The notes under the pieces are model-generated. The model did no database searches, had not been told where the DNA came from, and worked only from the letters and a program-made list of their open reading frames with translations. Made by a program: the position numbers and the translations under genes. Positions 19,561 through 27,551 of a DNA stretch of 64,000 bases are shown here, in pieces. The stretch comes from CAYQZD01 sp964421875 (GTDB lineage Bacteria; Electryoneota; Tariuqbacteria; Tariuqbacterales; Tariuqbacteraceae), in the NCBI GenBank assembly GCA_964421875.1, contig CAYQZD010000002.1:1-64000 (forward strand), read 5' to 3'. Within the stretch, counting starts at the first letter, position 1; every line of letters starts with the position of its first letter.

Positions 19561-20322
19561 ATGCGCAGATATTACATCGCCGGGAACTGGAAGATGAATC
19601 CGGCGGAAAATCCACGGGATTTGCTGGATAAATTGAAGGCAAGGCTGTCGGGGATGAGTAAAATCGATCTGATGGTCGCTCCCCCTTTCACCTCGATTCC
19701 CGAAGCGGTTGAAGCGCTGCGGGGGACGGGAATAGCTGTTTCCGGGCAGAACCTGTATTGGGAGGAAAAGGGAGCTTATACCGGCGAGATTTCCGCTTCG
19801 ATGCTGATAGACGCTGGCTGCTCCTGCGTTATCATCGGCCATTCCGAAAGACGCCAGTATTTTAATGAGACCGATGAAACGGTGAATCGCAAGATACGGG
19901 CGGCGCTTAAAGCCGGTTTGACTCCGGTGCTTTGTATCGGCGAGACTGAGAAGCAACGTGAAAACGGGGAAACCTTCAAGGTGGTGGAAAAACAGCTCCG
20001 CGGCGCTCTCCGCGGCATCGATGTAGAGGCTGTCGAAGGATTTATCATCGCTTATGAGCCGGTGTGGGCTATCGGCACCGGGAAGGTGGCTTCGCCGCAG
20101 GATGCGCAGGAGGCGCATCGCTTTATCCGGGGACTGTTGGAACAGCTATACTCCCCATCGCTGGCGGAAAAGACCAGAATTCTCTACGGCGGTTCGGTTA
20201 AACCTGATAACGCTAAGGGAATACTTAGTCAGCCGGATGTGGATGGAGCCTTGGTGGGCGGAGCGAGTCTTTCGGAGGTGTCATTTGGGGAAATTGCCGC
20301 GGCGGCAGTGTCGCTGGCTTGA
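19561..20322 (+). CDS. tpiA: Triosephosphate isomerase
   Basis: The 253-residue TIM barrel interconverts dihydroxyacetone phosphate and glyceraldehyde 3-phosphate. Visible are the N-terminal GNWKMN with the catalytic lysine, the catalytic His in IIGHSERRQ (near 95), the catalytic Glu in AYEPVWAIGTGK (near 166), and the phosphate-binding GGASL near the C-terminus. It completes the gap-pgk-tpiA run and precedes secG, the arrangement common in many bacteria. Confidence 0.97.
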   Translation: MRRYYIAGNWKMNPAENPRDLLDKLKARLSGMSKIDLMVAPPFTSIPEAVEALRGTGIAVSGQNLYWEEKGAYTGEISASMLIDAGCSCVIIGHSERRQYFNETDETVNRKIRAALKAGLTPVLCIGETEKQRENGETFKVVEKQLRGALRGIDVEAVEGFIIAYEPVWAIGTGKVASPQDAQEAHRFIRGLLEQLYSPSLAEKTRILYGGSVKPDNAKGILSQPDVDGALVGGASLSEVSFGEIAAAAVSLA

Positions 20323-20351
20323 TAAAATGTGAAAATATTGCTATATTATAA

Positions 20352-20432
20352 GTTTGAAAATAGCGGCAGTTTATATGCGATAGTCTTTCTTTATTCCAGG
20401 TTAAGGAGGGTCGTGGAAAGGACTCTCTCTTA
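20352..20432 (+). repeat. 90-nt intergenic repeat family, copy D (diverged)
   Basis: It begins 'ttgaaaatagcggcagt', shared with copy A at 5761, continues with 'atatgcga', and ends with a hairpin-like segment 'gagggtcgtggaaaggactct'. It lies in the tpiA-secG gap. Confidence 0.65.
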
Positions 20433-20452
20433 GCTTTTAGTTTGGAGAGTAA

Positions 20453-20851
20453 ATGATTTACGGAATTTTGTTATTAATTCACATCCTCGTCTGTCTGGCG
20501 TTGGTTTTGGTTATACTGATGCAGGCTTCCAAGGGGAAGGGACTTGCGGGAGCATTCGGAGGTGGAGGAGGGGCGGCAGCGGGATTTTTAGGAGCGCGCG
20601 GGACTGCGACCTTCCTGTCGAAGGCTACTACCTATCTGGCGATAGCCTTTATGGTGAATGCGCTCCTGTTATCACTACTGTCCCGAGGAATCGGCACTCC
20701 GAGGAGTGCGGTGCAGGATGCGATGCAGAACATGCAATCCCCCGCTCAGCAGCTCCCGGCTATACCGGGCACAGTGGGAGAATCCCCCTTGAGCGGCGAA
20801 CAAACGCCTGCTCCGGCTGAGGAAAGCCCTGGGGGCGGCGAGGGGGAATAA
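20453..20851 (+). CDS. secG: Protein translocase subunit SecG
   Basis: SecG is the third membrane subunit of the SecYEG translocon. The first 80 residues hold two transmembrane segments (about 3-22 and 55-75) flanking a Gly/Ala-rich loop, AFGGGGGAAAGFLG, which is diagnostic. The remaining 50 residues form a Pro/Gly/Glu/Gln-rich tail, longer than in many homologues and probably disordered. A GGAGAG ribosome binding site is close to the ATG. The gene follows tpiA and precedes tRNA-Leu, a frequent order. Confidence 0.93.
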   Translation: MIYGILLLIHILVCLALVLVILMQASKGKGLAGAFGGGGGAAAGFLGARGTATFLSKATTYLAIAFMVNALLLSLLSRGIGTPRSAVQDAMQNMQSPAQQLPAIPGTVGESPLSGEQTPAPAEESPGGGEGE

Positions 20852-20981
20852 TTGCTGGAGATTATTCCTCTGAAGATGTTTGCGCCGAAACTGTGTGATT
20901 TTATTAGTAGAATAAGTTTCTAAAGGGGAGGAATAGAATCGATCTAACGAATCGATAGGGATTGAGTGGAGGATTACACCA

Positions 20982-21065
20982 GCCGGAGTGGTGGAATAGG
21001 CAGACACACCATCTTGAGGGGGTGGCGCCTTAACGGGCGTGCCGGTTCAAGTCCGGCCTCCGGCA
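20982..21065 (+). tRNA. tRNA-Leu, anticodon GAG
   Basis: An acceptor stem GCCGGAG/CTCCGGC, a D arm with GTGGAATAGGCAGAC, an anticodon stem CCATC/GGTGG around loop TTGAGGG, a long variable arm (GCGCCTTAACGGGCGT) and a T arm with GGTTCAAGTCC give a complete class II tRNA. The anticodon GAG reads CUU and CUC. The CCA end is not encoded (ACA follows the acceptor stem). A terminator follows directly. Confidence 0.95.
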
Positions 21066-21069
21066 CAAA

Positions 21070-21099
21070 AGCCCGGGATATGACTCCCGGGCTTTTTTT
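21070..21099 (+). terminator. Rho-independent terminator after tRNA-Leu
   Basis: A nine-base stem AGCCCGGGA/TCCCGGGCT around a short loop (tatgac) is followed by a run of T. It ends the transcript carrying tRNA-Leu, possibly with tpiA and secG, and separates it from the converging minus-strand genes. Confidence 0.9.
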
Positions 21100-21121
21100 G
21101 GGCTCTGTAATTGAGTATCGC

Positions 21122-21511
21122 TTATTCTAAGGCGCGAAGGTGTTTCAAAACGCTGATTTTACCATCGAAACCGAGGTTCAACACCCGGTTGATGATTTCC
21201 AGGTCAAGGTTTGAGAGGATGATGGGACGGGGCTGTGCAACCGTTTCTTTCATCGCAGGTTCCTGGACTTTTTCAATTCGGGGAGCGGGTGCGCTTACCG
21301 GCGCGCCTTCGCTCCGCCCGAATAGCTGCCCTTCGGTAATACCCAGCCCGTCGATTAGTTTATTTATTGTGTCCCTCCGAGCTTTTCTTTTTCCGGTCTC
21401 AATTTGACCGATGGTTACGGGGCTGACCCCTGACCTTTTAGCTAACTCGTTTTGGGAGAAGTTCAATCGTTTTCTCCAAAACCTTAAGTTTTCGCCGAAG
21501 TTCTCATCCAT
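21122..21511 (-). CDS. XRE-type helix-turn-helix regulator
   Basis: The 129-residue protein has an N-terminal XRE/Cro domain (about 8-62; FSQNELAKRSGVSPVTIGQIE forms the helix-turn-helix), a Pro/Ala-rich linker, and a short C-terminal helix region (102-129). That last region matches the C-terminus of the next gene product (21654-22202) at 11 of 28 positions without gaps. DNA binding is well supported; the target and ligand are unknown. It lies on the minus strand and converges on tRNA-Leu. Confidence 0.8.
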   Translation of the reverse strand: MDENFGENLRFWRKRLNFSQNELAKRSGVSPVTIGQIETGKRKARRDTINKLIDGLGITEGQLFGRSEGAPVSAPAPRIEKVQEPAMKETVAQPRPIILSNLDLEIINRVLNLGFDGKISVLKHLRALE

Positions 21512-21653
21512 AATTGACCTTTCTATTAAATTAGTTTCACAACAGTTGCCTCAAAAACACGGCAGCGTTAATAAACAGGGCATACTATAATCCGCGAAAT
21601 ATTCTATAAAAATTATGCGGAATACTGACACATTTCTGCGTGGAGTGATGTGC

Positions 21654-22202
21654 TTATGCGTTTATTATATTCTTGGAAAATCGCTGCAGGTACTTGACAA
21701 ACTTTTGTTTTTTATCGTTGTCCAACGCCAACGCTCTATGGATAATTTCGAGTTGAATCAGGCTGGCTCTGATTTTTCCGTCACCTTCGGAGTCGAGGTT
21801 TACCACCGATTTCATCGCTGTATCGAATTGCACCAGCCGCCGCTCAAATTCCTGCCGCATCATCTTCGCCCGTTCTCGTCCCACCCGGACTTTCTGCGCG
21901 CGGTCCCGCTTTTCTTTCAGCCTTTTCAAGCCTTTGCGGTAGATATCGCGAATTCTTGCGGCGGAATCCTGGTGTGCGCTTTCCCATAACTTAGAATCCT
22001 CAATCAACTGCGAGATAGTCACCAGGGAGCGTCCAGTGCCGAATTCAAGGGCTATTTCACCCAGTATTTCATGCAGGAGAGGGGTATGGTAGGAACGTTC
22101 TACCGGATAGCAGTTATTCTTTAGAAAGAGAATAACCGTGGTGGTAGCGAGGTTCAACTTCTTCGATACGTCTATGACCCGGATTGGTTTTGCAGAAGGC
22201 AT
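21654..22202 (-). CDS. IF-2 N-terminal-like domain protein, putative regulator
   Basis: The first 50 residues (IRVIDVSKKLNLATTTVILFLKN and on) resemble the small N-terminal domain of initiation factor IF-2, a helical fold also found in standalone proteins. A charged coiled coil follows (about 85-130), then a C-terminal segment (149-176) similar to the C-terminus of the adjacent XRE regulator. At 182 residues it is far too small to be IF-2 and has no GTPase. A DNA- or RNA-binding role is plausible but unproven. It reads in the same direction as the XRE gene, 142 nt upstream of it. Confidence 0.6.
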   Translation of the reverse strand: MPSAKPIRVIDVSKKLNLATTTVILFLKNNCYPVERSYHTPLLHEILGEIALEFGTGRSLVTISQLIEDSKLWESAHQDSAARIRDIYRKGLKRLKEKRDRAQKVRVGRERAKMMRQEFERRLVQFDTAMKSVVNLDSEGDGKIRASLIQLEIIHRALALDNDKKQKFVKYLQRFSKNIINA

Positions 22203-22242
22203 TTTGAATACTCCTCTGCGGAGGCTTTCATTTTATTACATA

Positions 22243-22336
22243 ATGTGAAAACAGCGGCGGCATTAGAACGCGAACTGCTATTTTCTTTCTTCGTTGTATA
22301 GGTTTACGATAGAAATCCTTTATGAGGATTTATCGT
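22243..22336 (+). repeat. 90-nt intergenic repeat family, copy E
   Basis: It runs from 'gtgaaaacagcggcggc' through 'aacgcgaactg' and 'attttctttcttcgttgt', matching copy A at 5761 in order and spacing, then a different 3' hairpin 'atccttta/tgaggatt'. It lies in the 228-bp gap between two minus-strand genes. Confidence 0.7.
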
Positions 22337-22430
22337 TCAAGTCTTGGTTTCGGAATACTACCTCCCTAGGTTAATATTTAAATTAATCGAAAACAGTTAG
22401 ATTCTTATTCTAAATCCAAATATCCGGCAA

Positions 22431-23909
22431 TCAGCGAATGATAATCATCTTGACCGATTGCATCTCCCGGTCAGTTTCTACCCTTAGTACATAGAAACCA
22501 TTGGACAGATTCAGGGAATTCGCGGTTTCAGGCATTTTAGCGAATGAAACGGTATTTAGAAGCGCCACCCGCCGCCCTAAAATATCATAGAGCGAAGCTT
22601 TCTTTATGATAGACTCTCCCGCGTTGAATGATATTTCTTTGAGACTGAGGGGCTGATGACCATATGATGTCTGTGATGGTCTCTGCCACGCAGGATTCAG
22701 TCTATGCGCATAAAGCAGTTGATGGTATCCTCGGTCAACCCGGCCCCGGTCGAAGGATTGGGTTTGAACGCCGGTGTAGTACTTCAGTCCCGCTTCGGAA
22801 ACGCTCCGCGATCCGCTGTCGATTTCACGGCTGAAAACTGTAAGCAAATATGACTCACCCAGATTGGGTTCGCGAACCTCCTCGCCGCGACCGTTGACGC
22901 CATTGGCGGGCAGCGCGGACCGGTACTGTGAAAACCTCTGCAAAGGCCTGCCGTCGAAGCCCCCGAAACTGAAGCAGACCGAGCCGCTCTGATTGAACCA
23001 GGTATTGTGATGAAATCGATTGCTTTGAATCTGCGCCATAGTGTAATCGACGGCGAAGATGGGAGAAATTCCGGGGTCGTTTTTCAGGCATATATTGTCA
23101 AAGATTCCGCAGTGAACGCAAGGTTCCGAGTTGGGGTCGGTGCCTCGGTACAAATGAATCCCCGGCGCTCGAGAAGTAATGATGGTGTTGTTGAATACCT
23201 GAGTGTTAATGGTGCGGTAGATGGTTATCCCGCCCGCGGGTTCTTCCCATTCTCCGTTATGATACAGCAGATTGGCGTAAATTTGATTATCGACGCTGCC
23301 TTTGATTCTGATGCCGGCTTCACCGCAATCGCTGATTACATTCCCGTATATGCGGGCGCCGAAGATGGTATCTTCAGGATTAGACTGTCTGACAAATATC
23401 CCTATCTGGCATCCGTAAATATTATTATAACGAACCGTTACATTCGTACCCGCTATCTTCACCCCTGGAGTGTGTCCGTAGTATGAGTTTCCCGTGGCGT
23501 TGCTGAAATGAAAGTTTTGGATGACTACATTGTGAGTCGAGTATTCGACCGCGATACAAGGTTCAAGCTGCGAAGATACCGCCTGAATATGCGCCCGTTC
23601 GCATTCATTCCATTCCACTCCCTGAAACACAACCGGACTGCTTAAAGTATGACTTTGCTCGACAGAAATATGTATAGTGGACAGGGTCGAGCTTGAATCC
23701 ACAGTATAGACGCCGGGAAGAACGTTCACAGTATCTCCGGGGAGCAGTGTGTGAAAACCGGGATGACAAGCGTATCCGGGATGGGGCCAGGGATTTTCAT
23801 AAGTTCCGAGGAAAGGAGGAATACGATTGTTGTCATCCACCCAATAAACACCACCCCAGGAAATGCAGGAATACAGGATGCCTAGGAGAAATGCAATTTG
23901 CGGTCGCAC
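22431..23909 (-). CDS. Secreted parallel beta-helix protein with sorting-like C-terminus
   Basis: The 492-residue product has a signal peptide (about 1-20) and a right-handed parallel beta-helix body: repeated short strands such as NVVIQNFHFSNATGNS, NVTVRYNNIYGCQIG, ARIYGNVISDCGEAGI and NQIYANLLYHNG (about 130-260), typical of NosD/pectate-lyase-like folds. The last 75 residues (ASLYDILGRRVALLN to VKMIIIR) look like a divergent T9SS type A sorting domain. A role in binding or cutting polysaccharide outside the cell is likely, but no catalytic residues can be named. Confidence 0.75.
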   Translation of the reverse strand: MRPQIAFLLGILYSCISWGGVYWVDDNNRIPPFLGTYENPWPHPGYACHPGFHTLLPGDTVNVLPGVYTVDSSSTLSTIHISVEQSHTLSSPVVFQGVEWNECERAHIQAVSSQLEPCIAVEYSTHNVVIQNFHFSNATGNSYYGHTPGVKIAGTNVTVRYNNIYGCQIGIFVRQSNPEDTIFGARIYGNVISDCGEAGIRIKGSVDNQIYANLLYHNGEWEEPAGGITIYRTINTQVFNNTIITSRAPGIHLYRGTDPNSEPCVHCGIFDNICLKNDPGISPIFAVDYTMAQIQSNRFHHNTWFNQSGSVCFSFGGFDGRPLQRFSQYRSALPANGVNGRGEEVREPNLGESYLLTVFSREIDSGSRSVSEAGLKYYTGVQTQSFDRGRVDRGYHQLLYAHRLNPAWQRPSQTSYGHQPLSLKEISFNAGESIIKKASLYDILGRRVALLNTVSFAKMPETANSLNLSNGFYVLRVETDREMQSVKMIIIR

Positions 23910-24138
23910 AATACAATTTTTAAATTTCGTTGAAATATAGTACTGATTATTTTCAACTAAATTCGTGGGATAATATACACTAATTATAGGAAAAATGCAA
24001 ATAGTAATAACGATATAATTAAAATTATTTGCATTATCACTGCTTTATCAAGTTGCCTTTAGTTACTAATATGTTGAGAGTGTTGATAAATAACTTATGC
24101 TGTAACTTAATATTTATATTAACAAACACTTAGTCATG

Positions 24139-24220
24139 TCATCCTGAACGAAGTGAAGGATCTCCATTTTTCAACAAGTATATAATTAACAAAGAGATTC
24201 TTCGCTTCGCTCAGAATGAC
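24139..24220. repeat. Inverted-repeat element 1 of 4
   Basis: The left arm 'tcatcctgaacgaagtgaag' and the right arm 'cttcgcttcgctcagaatga' are near reverse complements around an AT-rich centre. The form is BIME- or MITE-like with no coding capacity. Confidence 0.8.
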
Positions 24221-24318
24221 AACGCTATCTATCAACGCTCTCATATTAAGCGACTCAAACATAGTATTAATTAAAATGGATAATAGTGGACAGTGTAAGA
24301 ACATAAAGGAATTTATCA

Positions 24319-24405
24319 CCTGAATGTAGTGAAAGATTTCATCTTGTTTATTAACTTGAAATTAAGTATAGATTCTTCACTCCGCCTGCGGCGGGCTCAG
24401 AATGA
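24319..24405. repeat. Inverted-repeat element 2 of 4
   Basis: Left arm 'cctgaatgtagtgaaagat' and right arm 'attcttcactccgcctgcg' followed by 'gctcagaatgac'. It has the same design as element 1 with a degenerate left arm. Confidence 0.7.
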
Positions 24406-24526
24406 CAACATTAACGATGTACACTATTAAACGACGTGATTAATATATTTGGCTCTTCTCCATTTTAGTTGCAAGTATCAAGTACAAATCAAAGCTGGGG
24501 CATTAGCCCAAAAGAAGCGCGCTTGT

Positions 24527-24601
24527 CATTCCGAGCGAAAGCCGGAATCCAGTTTTTTCTTAAAAGAGATTTTCCTGGACTCCCGCTTTCGCGGGAGTGA
24601 C
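24527..24601. repeat. Inverted-repeat element 3 of 4
   Basis: Left arm 'tcattccgagcgaaagccgg' and right arm 'ctcccgctttcgcgggagtga' (first 20 bases complementary in part). A short frame crosses it but is not a gene. Confidence 0.7.
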
Positions 24602-24733
24602 AACGTTTTGAGAATTAATCATCAGAGCAACGAGCGTTATTCCGAAAAGCAAGATATTTTGCAACTACTTTGGAGATGAACCATATATCTTATTAATCGA
24701 GCTTCATGCAAAAGTCAGGAATTTCCGAGTTTG

Positions 24734-24813
24734 TCATTCTGAACGTAGTAAAGAATCTATTGTTTATTAAGATGTTAGATAAAACTGAGACCCTTCACCT
24801 CGTTTAGGGTGAC
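24734..24813. repeat. Inverted-repeat element 4 of 4
   Basis: Left arm 'tcattctgaacgtagtaaag' and right arm 'cttcacctcgtttagggtga', again around an AT-rich centre. Confidence 0.7.
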
Positions 24814-25216
24814 ACTTCGTGCCGATTTTTACCAGTAATTCAATCGAATAAATTAATGCGAGACCAATTGTAGATAAGTCTCATTTTCAGTAAAACGGAA
24901 ATGCGATTAATATTATATGAAGTTAAGCAAAAAGGTTGTCATTATTTACCCACTTTGACGCGTGAAATTTTGAAATTTTAATCTAAAAAACTTAAATTAA
25001 TTAGATTATCCCTCATAGGAGGATTTCGGCTGCGATTTCGCATCCCGAAAGATGAAAATATATGCTTTTCAAGGAAGCGGTAAGACCATTTTTCAAAGCG
25101 AAATCAGGTCTTCGCCCGATTAATCGAGCTAAAGCCCTGGCTTTACAGAAAAAGACTCTTGGTAGATAAGGACTTAACCATAGGTCTGCCGCTATTAACA
25201 GTGAAATAAATGGAAT

Positions 25217-26533
25217 ATGCCGCAGAGTGATATAAGTTCCGGAGTTATGGGATCCGGCGTGGTGGGAGCCGGAGGCGCCGGATTTCCTTCACACCTGAAA
25301 CTCAAAGCGGCGGTGGACACGGTAATCGGCAATGGGATTGAGTGTGAACCGCTGTTGTCTCAGGATAGGGCGGTGATGGTTCACCGTCCCGAAACCGTAA
25401 TCAAGGGACTGAGTTTACTGGCTGAAGTTGTGGGGGCGCGGAGAAAGATAATCGTTCTCAAGAAGAAGTATGCCGACGCGATGCGGGCGCTGGAACCTTT
25501 CTGCGATGAGTGTGAAATCATCTTGACGCCGGATTATTACCCCGCCGGCGACGAAGTCGAGATTGTGAAATTCCTCAGCGGCGAAACTGTCCCCGAAGCC
25601 GGGCTCCCTCTCGATGTCGGTGTGGTGGTCAACAATGTGGAAACCCTAACGAACATCGCCCGCGCCTGCGAGGGTATCCCCGTGACGCGCAGGTTCGTCA
25701 CCGTCTGCGGTGAAGTAAAGAAACCAACGGTCCTAAGTGTTCCCCTCGGAACGAAAATCAGCGATATTGTGGACAGATGCGGGGGAGCGACCACGGACAA
25801 TCCGGTCTATTACACCGGCGGGCCGATGATGGGGGAGATTGCCGGCGCCGATTCTCCGGCGCTGAAAACCACCACCGGCATCTTCGCGCTTCCCCAGGAA
25901 CATGAGCTGGTCCGCGCCAGGTCGCTGCGGATGGAATACATCCTGCGCCAGGCGCAGTCCGCCTGCACCTCCTGCAGGCTCTGCACCGACGCCTGCCCCA
26001 GATACCTGCTGGGGCACGCAATCGAACCTCATCGCGTTATGCGCGCCATCGGCTTGACTCAGGATATATTCAAACGCGAACTCACCTCGGCTCTGTTATG
26101 CAGTGAATGCGGCGTTTGTGAATACGCCTGCCCTATGCGGCTATCTCCGCGAAGGATCTATCGGCAAATCAAAGAATATTTGGCCGCCGAGGGAATTGAG
26201 TATCCCCGCAGGATGACCAGACTCAGCGACCACCCGATGCGGGAATCCCGCCGTATTCCCGGCGGGCGTCTGCTGGAAAGACTGGGGCTTAAGCGCTACG
26301 AGGTCCGGATGGACTACGACGATTCCGGCTGGTCTCCCCAGGAGGTCGCTCTTCCCCTCAAGCAGCATATCGGTCTTCCCGCGCAGCCGGTGGTCTCACC
26401 CGGAGACAGGGTGATTGAAGGAGAGGTGATAGCGGAAATTCCTCCTGGAGCGGTCAGCGCCCGGCTGCACGCTTCAATCGACGGTAAAGTGACGGCTGTT
26501 GACGATGACAAGATAATCATAGGGGCGGTATGA
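25217..26533 (+). CDS. PduS-like (RnfC-family) iron-sulfur flavoprotein
   Basis: The 438-residue protein resembles PduS, the microcompartment-associated reductase that recycles cobalamin or passes electrons through the shell. It has the N-terminal nucleotide/flavin-binding glycine loop GAGGAGFP (about 16-24), an SLBB domain in the middle, two 4Fe-4S motifs (C250-C253-C256-C260 and C295-C298-C301-C305) and a C-terminal barrel-sandwich domain. The neighbour, overlapping by 4 nt (ATGA), is a PduT-like shell protein, which favours PduS over respiratory RnfC. No rnf genes are nearby. No good ribosome binding site is seen before the ATG. Confidence 0.85.
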   Translation: MPQSDISSGVMGSGVVGAGGAGFPSHLKLKAAVDTVIGNGIECEPLLSQDRAVMVHRPETVIKGLSLLAEVVGARRKIIVLKKKYADAMRALEPFCDECEIILTPDYYPAGDEVEIVKFLSGETVPEAGLPLDVGVVVNNVETLTNIARACEGIPVTRRFVTVCGEVKKPTVLSVPLGTKISDIVDRCGGATTDNPVYYTGGPMMGEIAGADSPALKTTTGIFALPQEHELVRARSLRMEYILRQAQSACTSCRLCTDACPRYLLGHAIEPHRVMRAIGLTQDIFKRELTSALLCSECGVCEYACPMRLSPRRIYRQIKEYLAAEGIEYPRRMTRLSDHPMRESRRIPGGRLLERLGLKRYEVRMDYDDSGWSPQEVALPLKQHIGLPAQPVVSPGDRVIEGEVIAEIPPGAVSARLHASIDGKVTAVDDDKIIIGAV

Positions 26534-27096
26534 ATCCATTCGAAGAGAAAAAAAACGCGCTGGGGATGGTGGAGTGGAACTCTATCGCCCTGGGAATTTT
26601 CGCCGCCGACGCGATGCTCAAAGTCTCCGAAGTGGAATTGATTTACGCCAACACTATCTGTCCCGGTAAATACATTTGCGTGGTCAGAGGCGATGTGGCG
26701 GCGGTGAAGGCTTCGGTGGAAGCGGGAAAGGACGCTTCACCTGTGAGTGTGGTGGATGAGATGGTGATTCCCAATCTGCACTCCACGGTATTCCCCGCCA
26801 TCAACTCCCTCACTTGCGCGGAGAAGGTCGACGCGGTGGGCATCATCGAGACCTTTTCCGCAGCTTCAGCTTTGGTGGCGGCGGATCGAGCCGCTAAGAC
26901 CGCGGAAATTCTACTGCTATCGGTGAGGCTGGCAACCGGATTGGGGGGGAAGTCTTTCGTGGTGGTGACCGGGGAAGTGGCGGCGGTGCGTTCTGCAGTG
27001 GAAGCCGGCGCGCGAACCGCTGAAGACAAGGGGCTGCTGGTGTATCGAACGGTGGTGCCTCAGCCGGAGCCCCGCTTGTTTGAAAAATTGAATTAG
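26530..27096 (+). CDS. PduT-like tandem-BMC shell protein
   Basis: This 188-residue protein contains two BMC domains (about 8-95 and 100-180) and so should form a pseudohexameric trimer tile of a bacterial microcompartment shell. Cys44 in NTICPGKY lies where PduT has the cysteine that holds a 4Fe-4S cluster in the trimer pore (Cys38 in Salmonella), and the ending EKGLLVYRTVVPQP also matches PduT closely. The cluster is thought to carry electrons across the shell to or from PduS, encoded immediately upstream. No other shell or cargo gene lies in the window. Confidence 0.88.
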   Translation: MNPFEEKKNALGMVEWNSIALGIFAADAMLKVSEVELIYANTICPGKYICVVRGDVAAVKASVEAGKDASPVSVVDEMVIPNLHSTVFPAINSLTCAEKVDAVGIIETFSAASALVAADRAAKTAEILLLSVRLATGLGGKSFVVVTGEVAAVRSAVEAGARTAEDKGLLVYRTVVPQPEPRLFEKLN

Positions 27097-27133
27097 AATA
27101 CTAATAACTCAATAATCATCGGGAGAATCGACT

Positions 27134-27475
27134 ATGAAAATGAACGTTAGGGAACATGAACAGTTCGTAGTGGTAGAACTCAAGGGAAAGATTATGGGAG
27201 GACCTGACGCCACGGTTTTTCACGATATGCTTAAGGAATTAATCGCCCAAGGCCGGCGGCGGTTCATCTTAGATTTGAACAAGGTTGACTGGATGAACAG
27301 TTCCGGTCTCGGTATCCTGATTTCCGGGATGACTACTATCCGCAGCGCTCAGGGGGAACTGAAATTAGCCAGAATCTCGAATAAAATCAAGAGCCTGCTG
27401 ATGATTACCAAACTGATCACAGTATTTGACAGCTATGAAACGGTAGAGGACGCCGCCGCCAGTTTCGCTAAATAA
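27134..27475 (+). CDS. STAS-domain anti-sigma factor antagonist
   Basis: The 113-residue single STAS domain resembles SpoIIAA and RsbV. The phosphorylation site lies in DWMNSSGLGIL (Ser near residue 57). In the partner-switching scheme the unphosphorylated form binds the anti-sigma kinase and frees its target. The phosphatase (27552) and kinase (28931) genes follow on the same strand, giving the full three-part switch. It lies 37 nt after the PduT-like gene and may share its transcript. Confidence 0.9.
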   Translation: MKMNVREHEQFVVVELKGKIMGGPDATVFHDMLKELIAQGRRRFILDLNKVDWMNSSGLGILISGMTTIRSAQGELKLARISNKIKSLLMITKLITVFDSYETVEDAAASFAK

Positions 27476-27551
27476 TCCCGGGTATTCAGAGAAAATTTAT
27501 TCAGAGAACAAAAGCATCAATTGACGGCTGCTTAATGAGGTCCTATTCGCG

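Larger units (their letters stand above)
23910..25216. other. 1.3-kb gene-free stretch
   Basis: No credible gene is seen on either strand. It contains four inverted-repeat elements (24139-24220, 24319-24405, 24527-24601, 24734-24813) separated by AT-rich DNA. The final 200 bp before the PduS-like gene is less repetitive and has several possible stems (for example 'cctcataggagg' near 25012 and a G+C-richer segment at 25020-25160). A structured leader is possible, but it matches no riboswitch I recognise. 'ctgccgctatt' near 25185 recalls the reverse of the 90-nt family. Confidence 0.7.

Noticed and set aside
20982..23909. Possible integrative element at tRNA-Leu
   Set aside because: No integrase, no second copy of the tRNA 3' end and no mobility gene were found in the minus-strand block, so the adjacency alone is not enough.
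24449..24679. A 76-codon frame in the gene desert
   Set aside because: It spans inverted-repeat element 3 and has no ribosome binding site or recognisable protein features.
24139..24813. CRISPR array
   Set aside because: Elements are about 200 bp apart, differ in sequence, and are self-complementary; there are no short identical repeats with unique spacers and no cas genes.
25217..26533. RnfC subunit of a respiratory Rnf complex
   Set aside because: No rnfABDEG genes are present and a PduT-like shell gene overlaps it, so a PduS role is the better fit.
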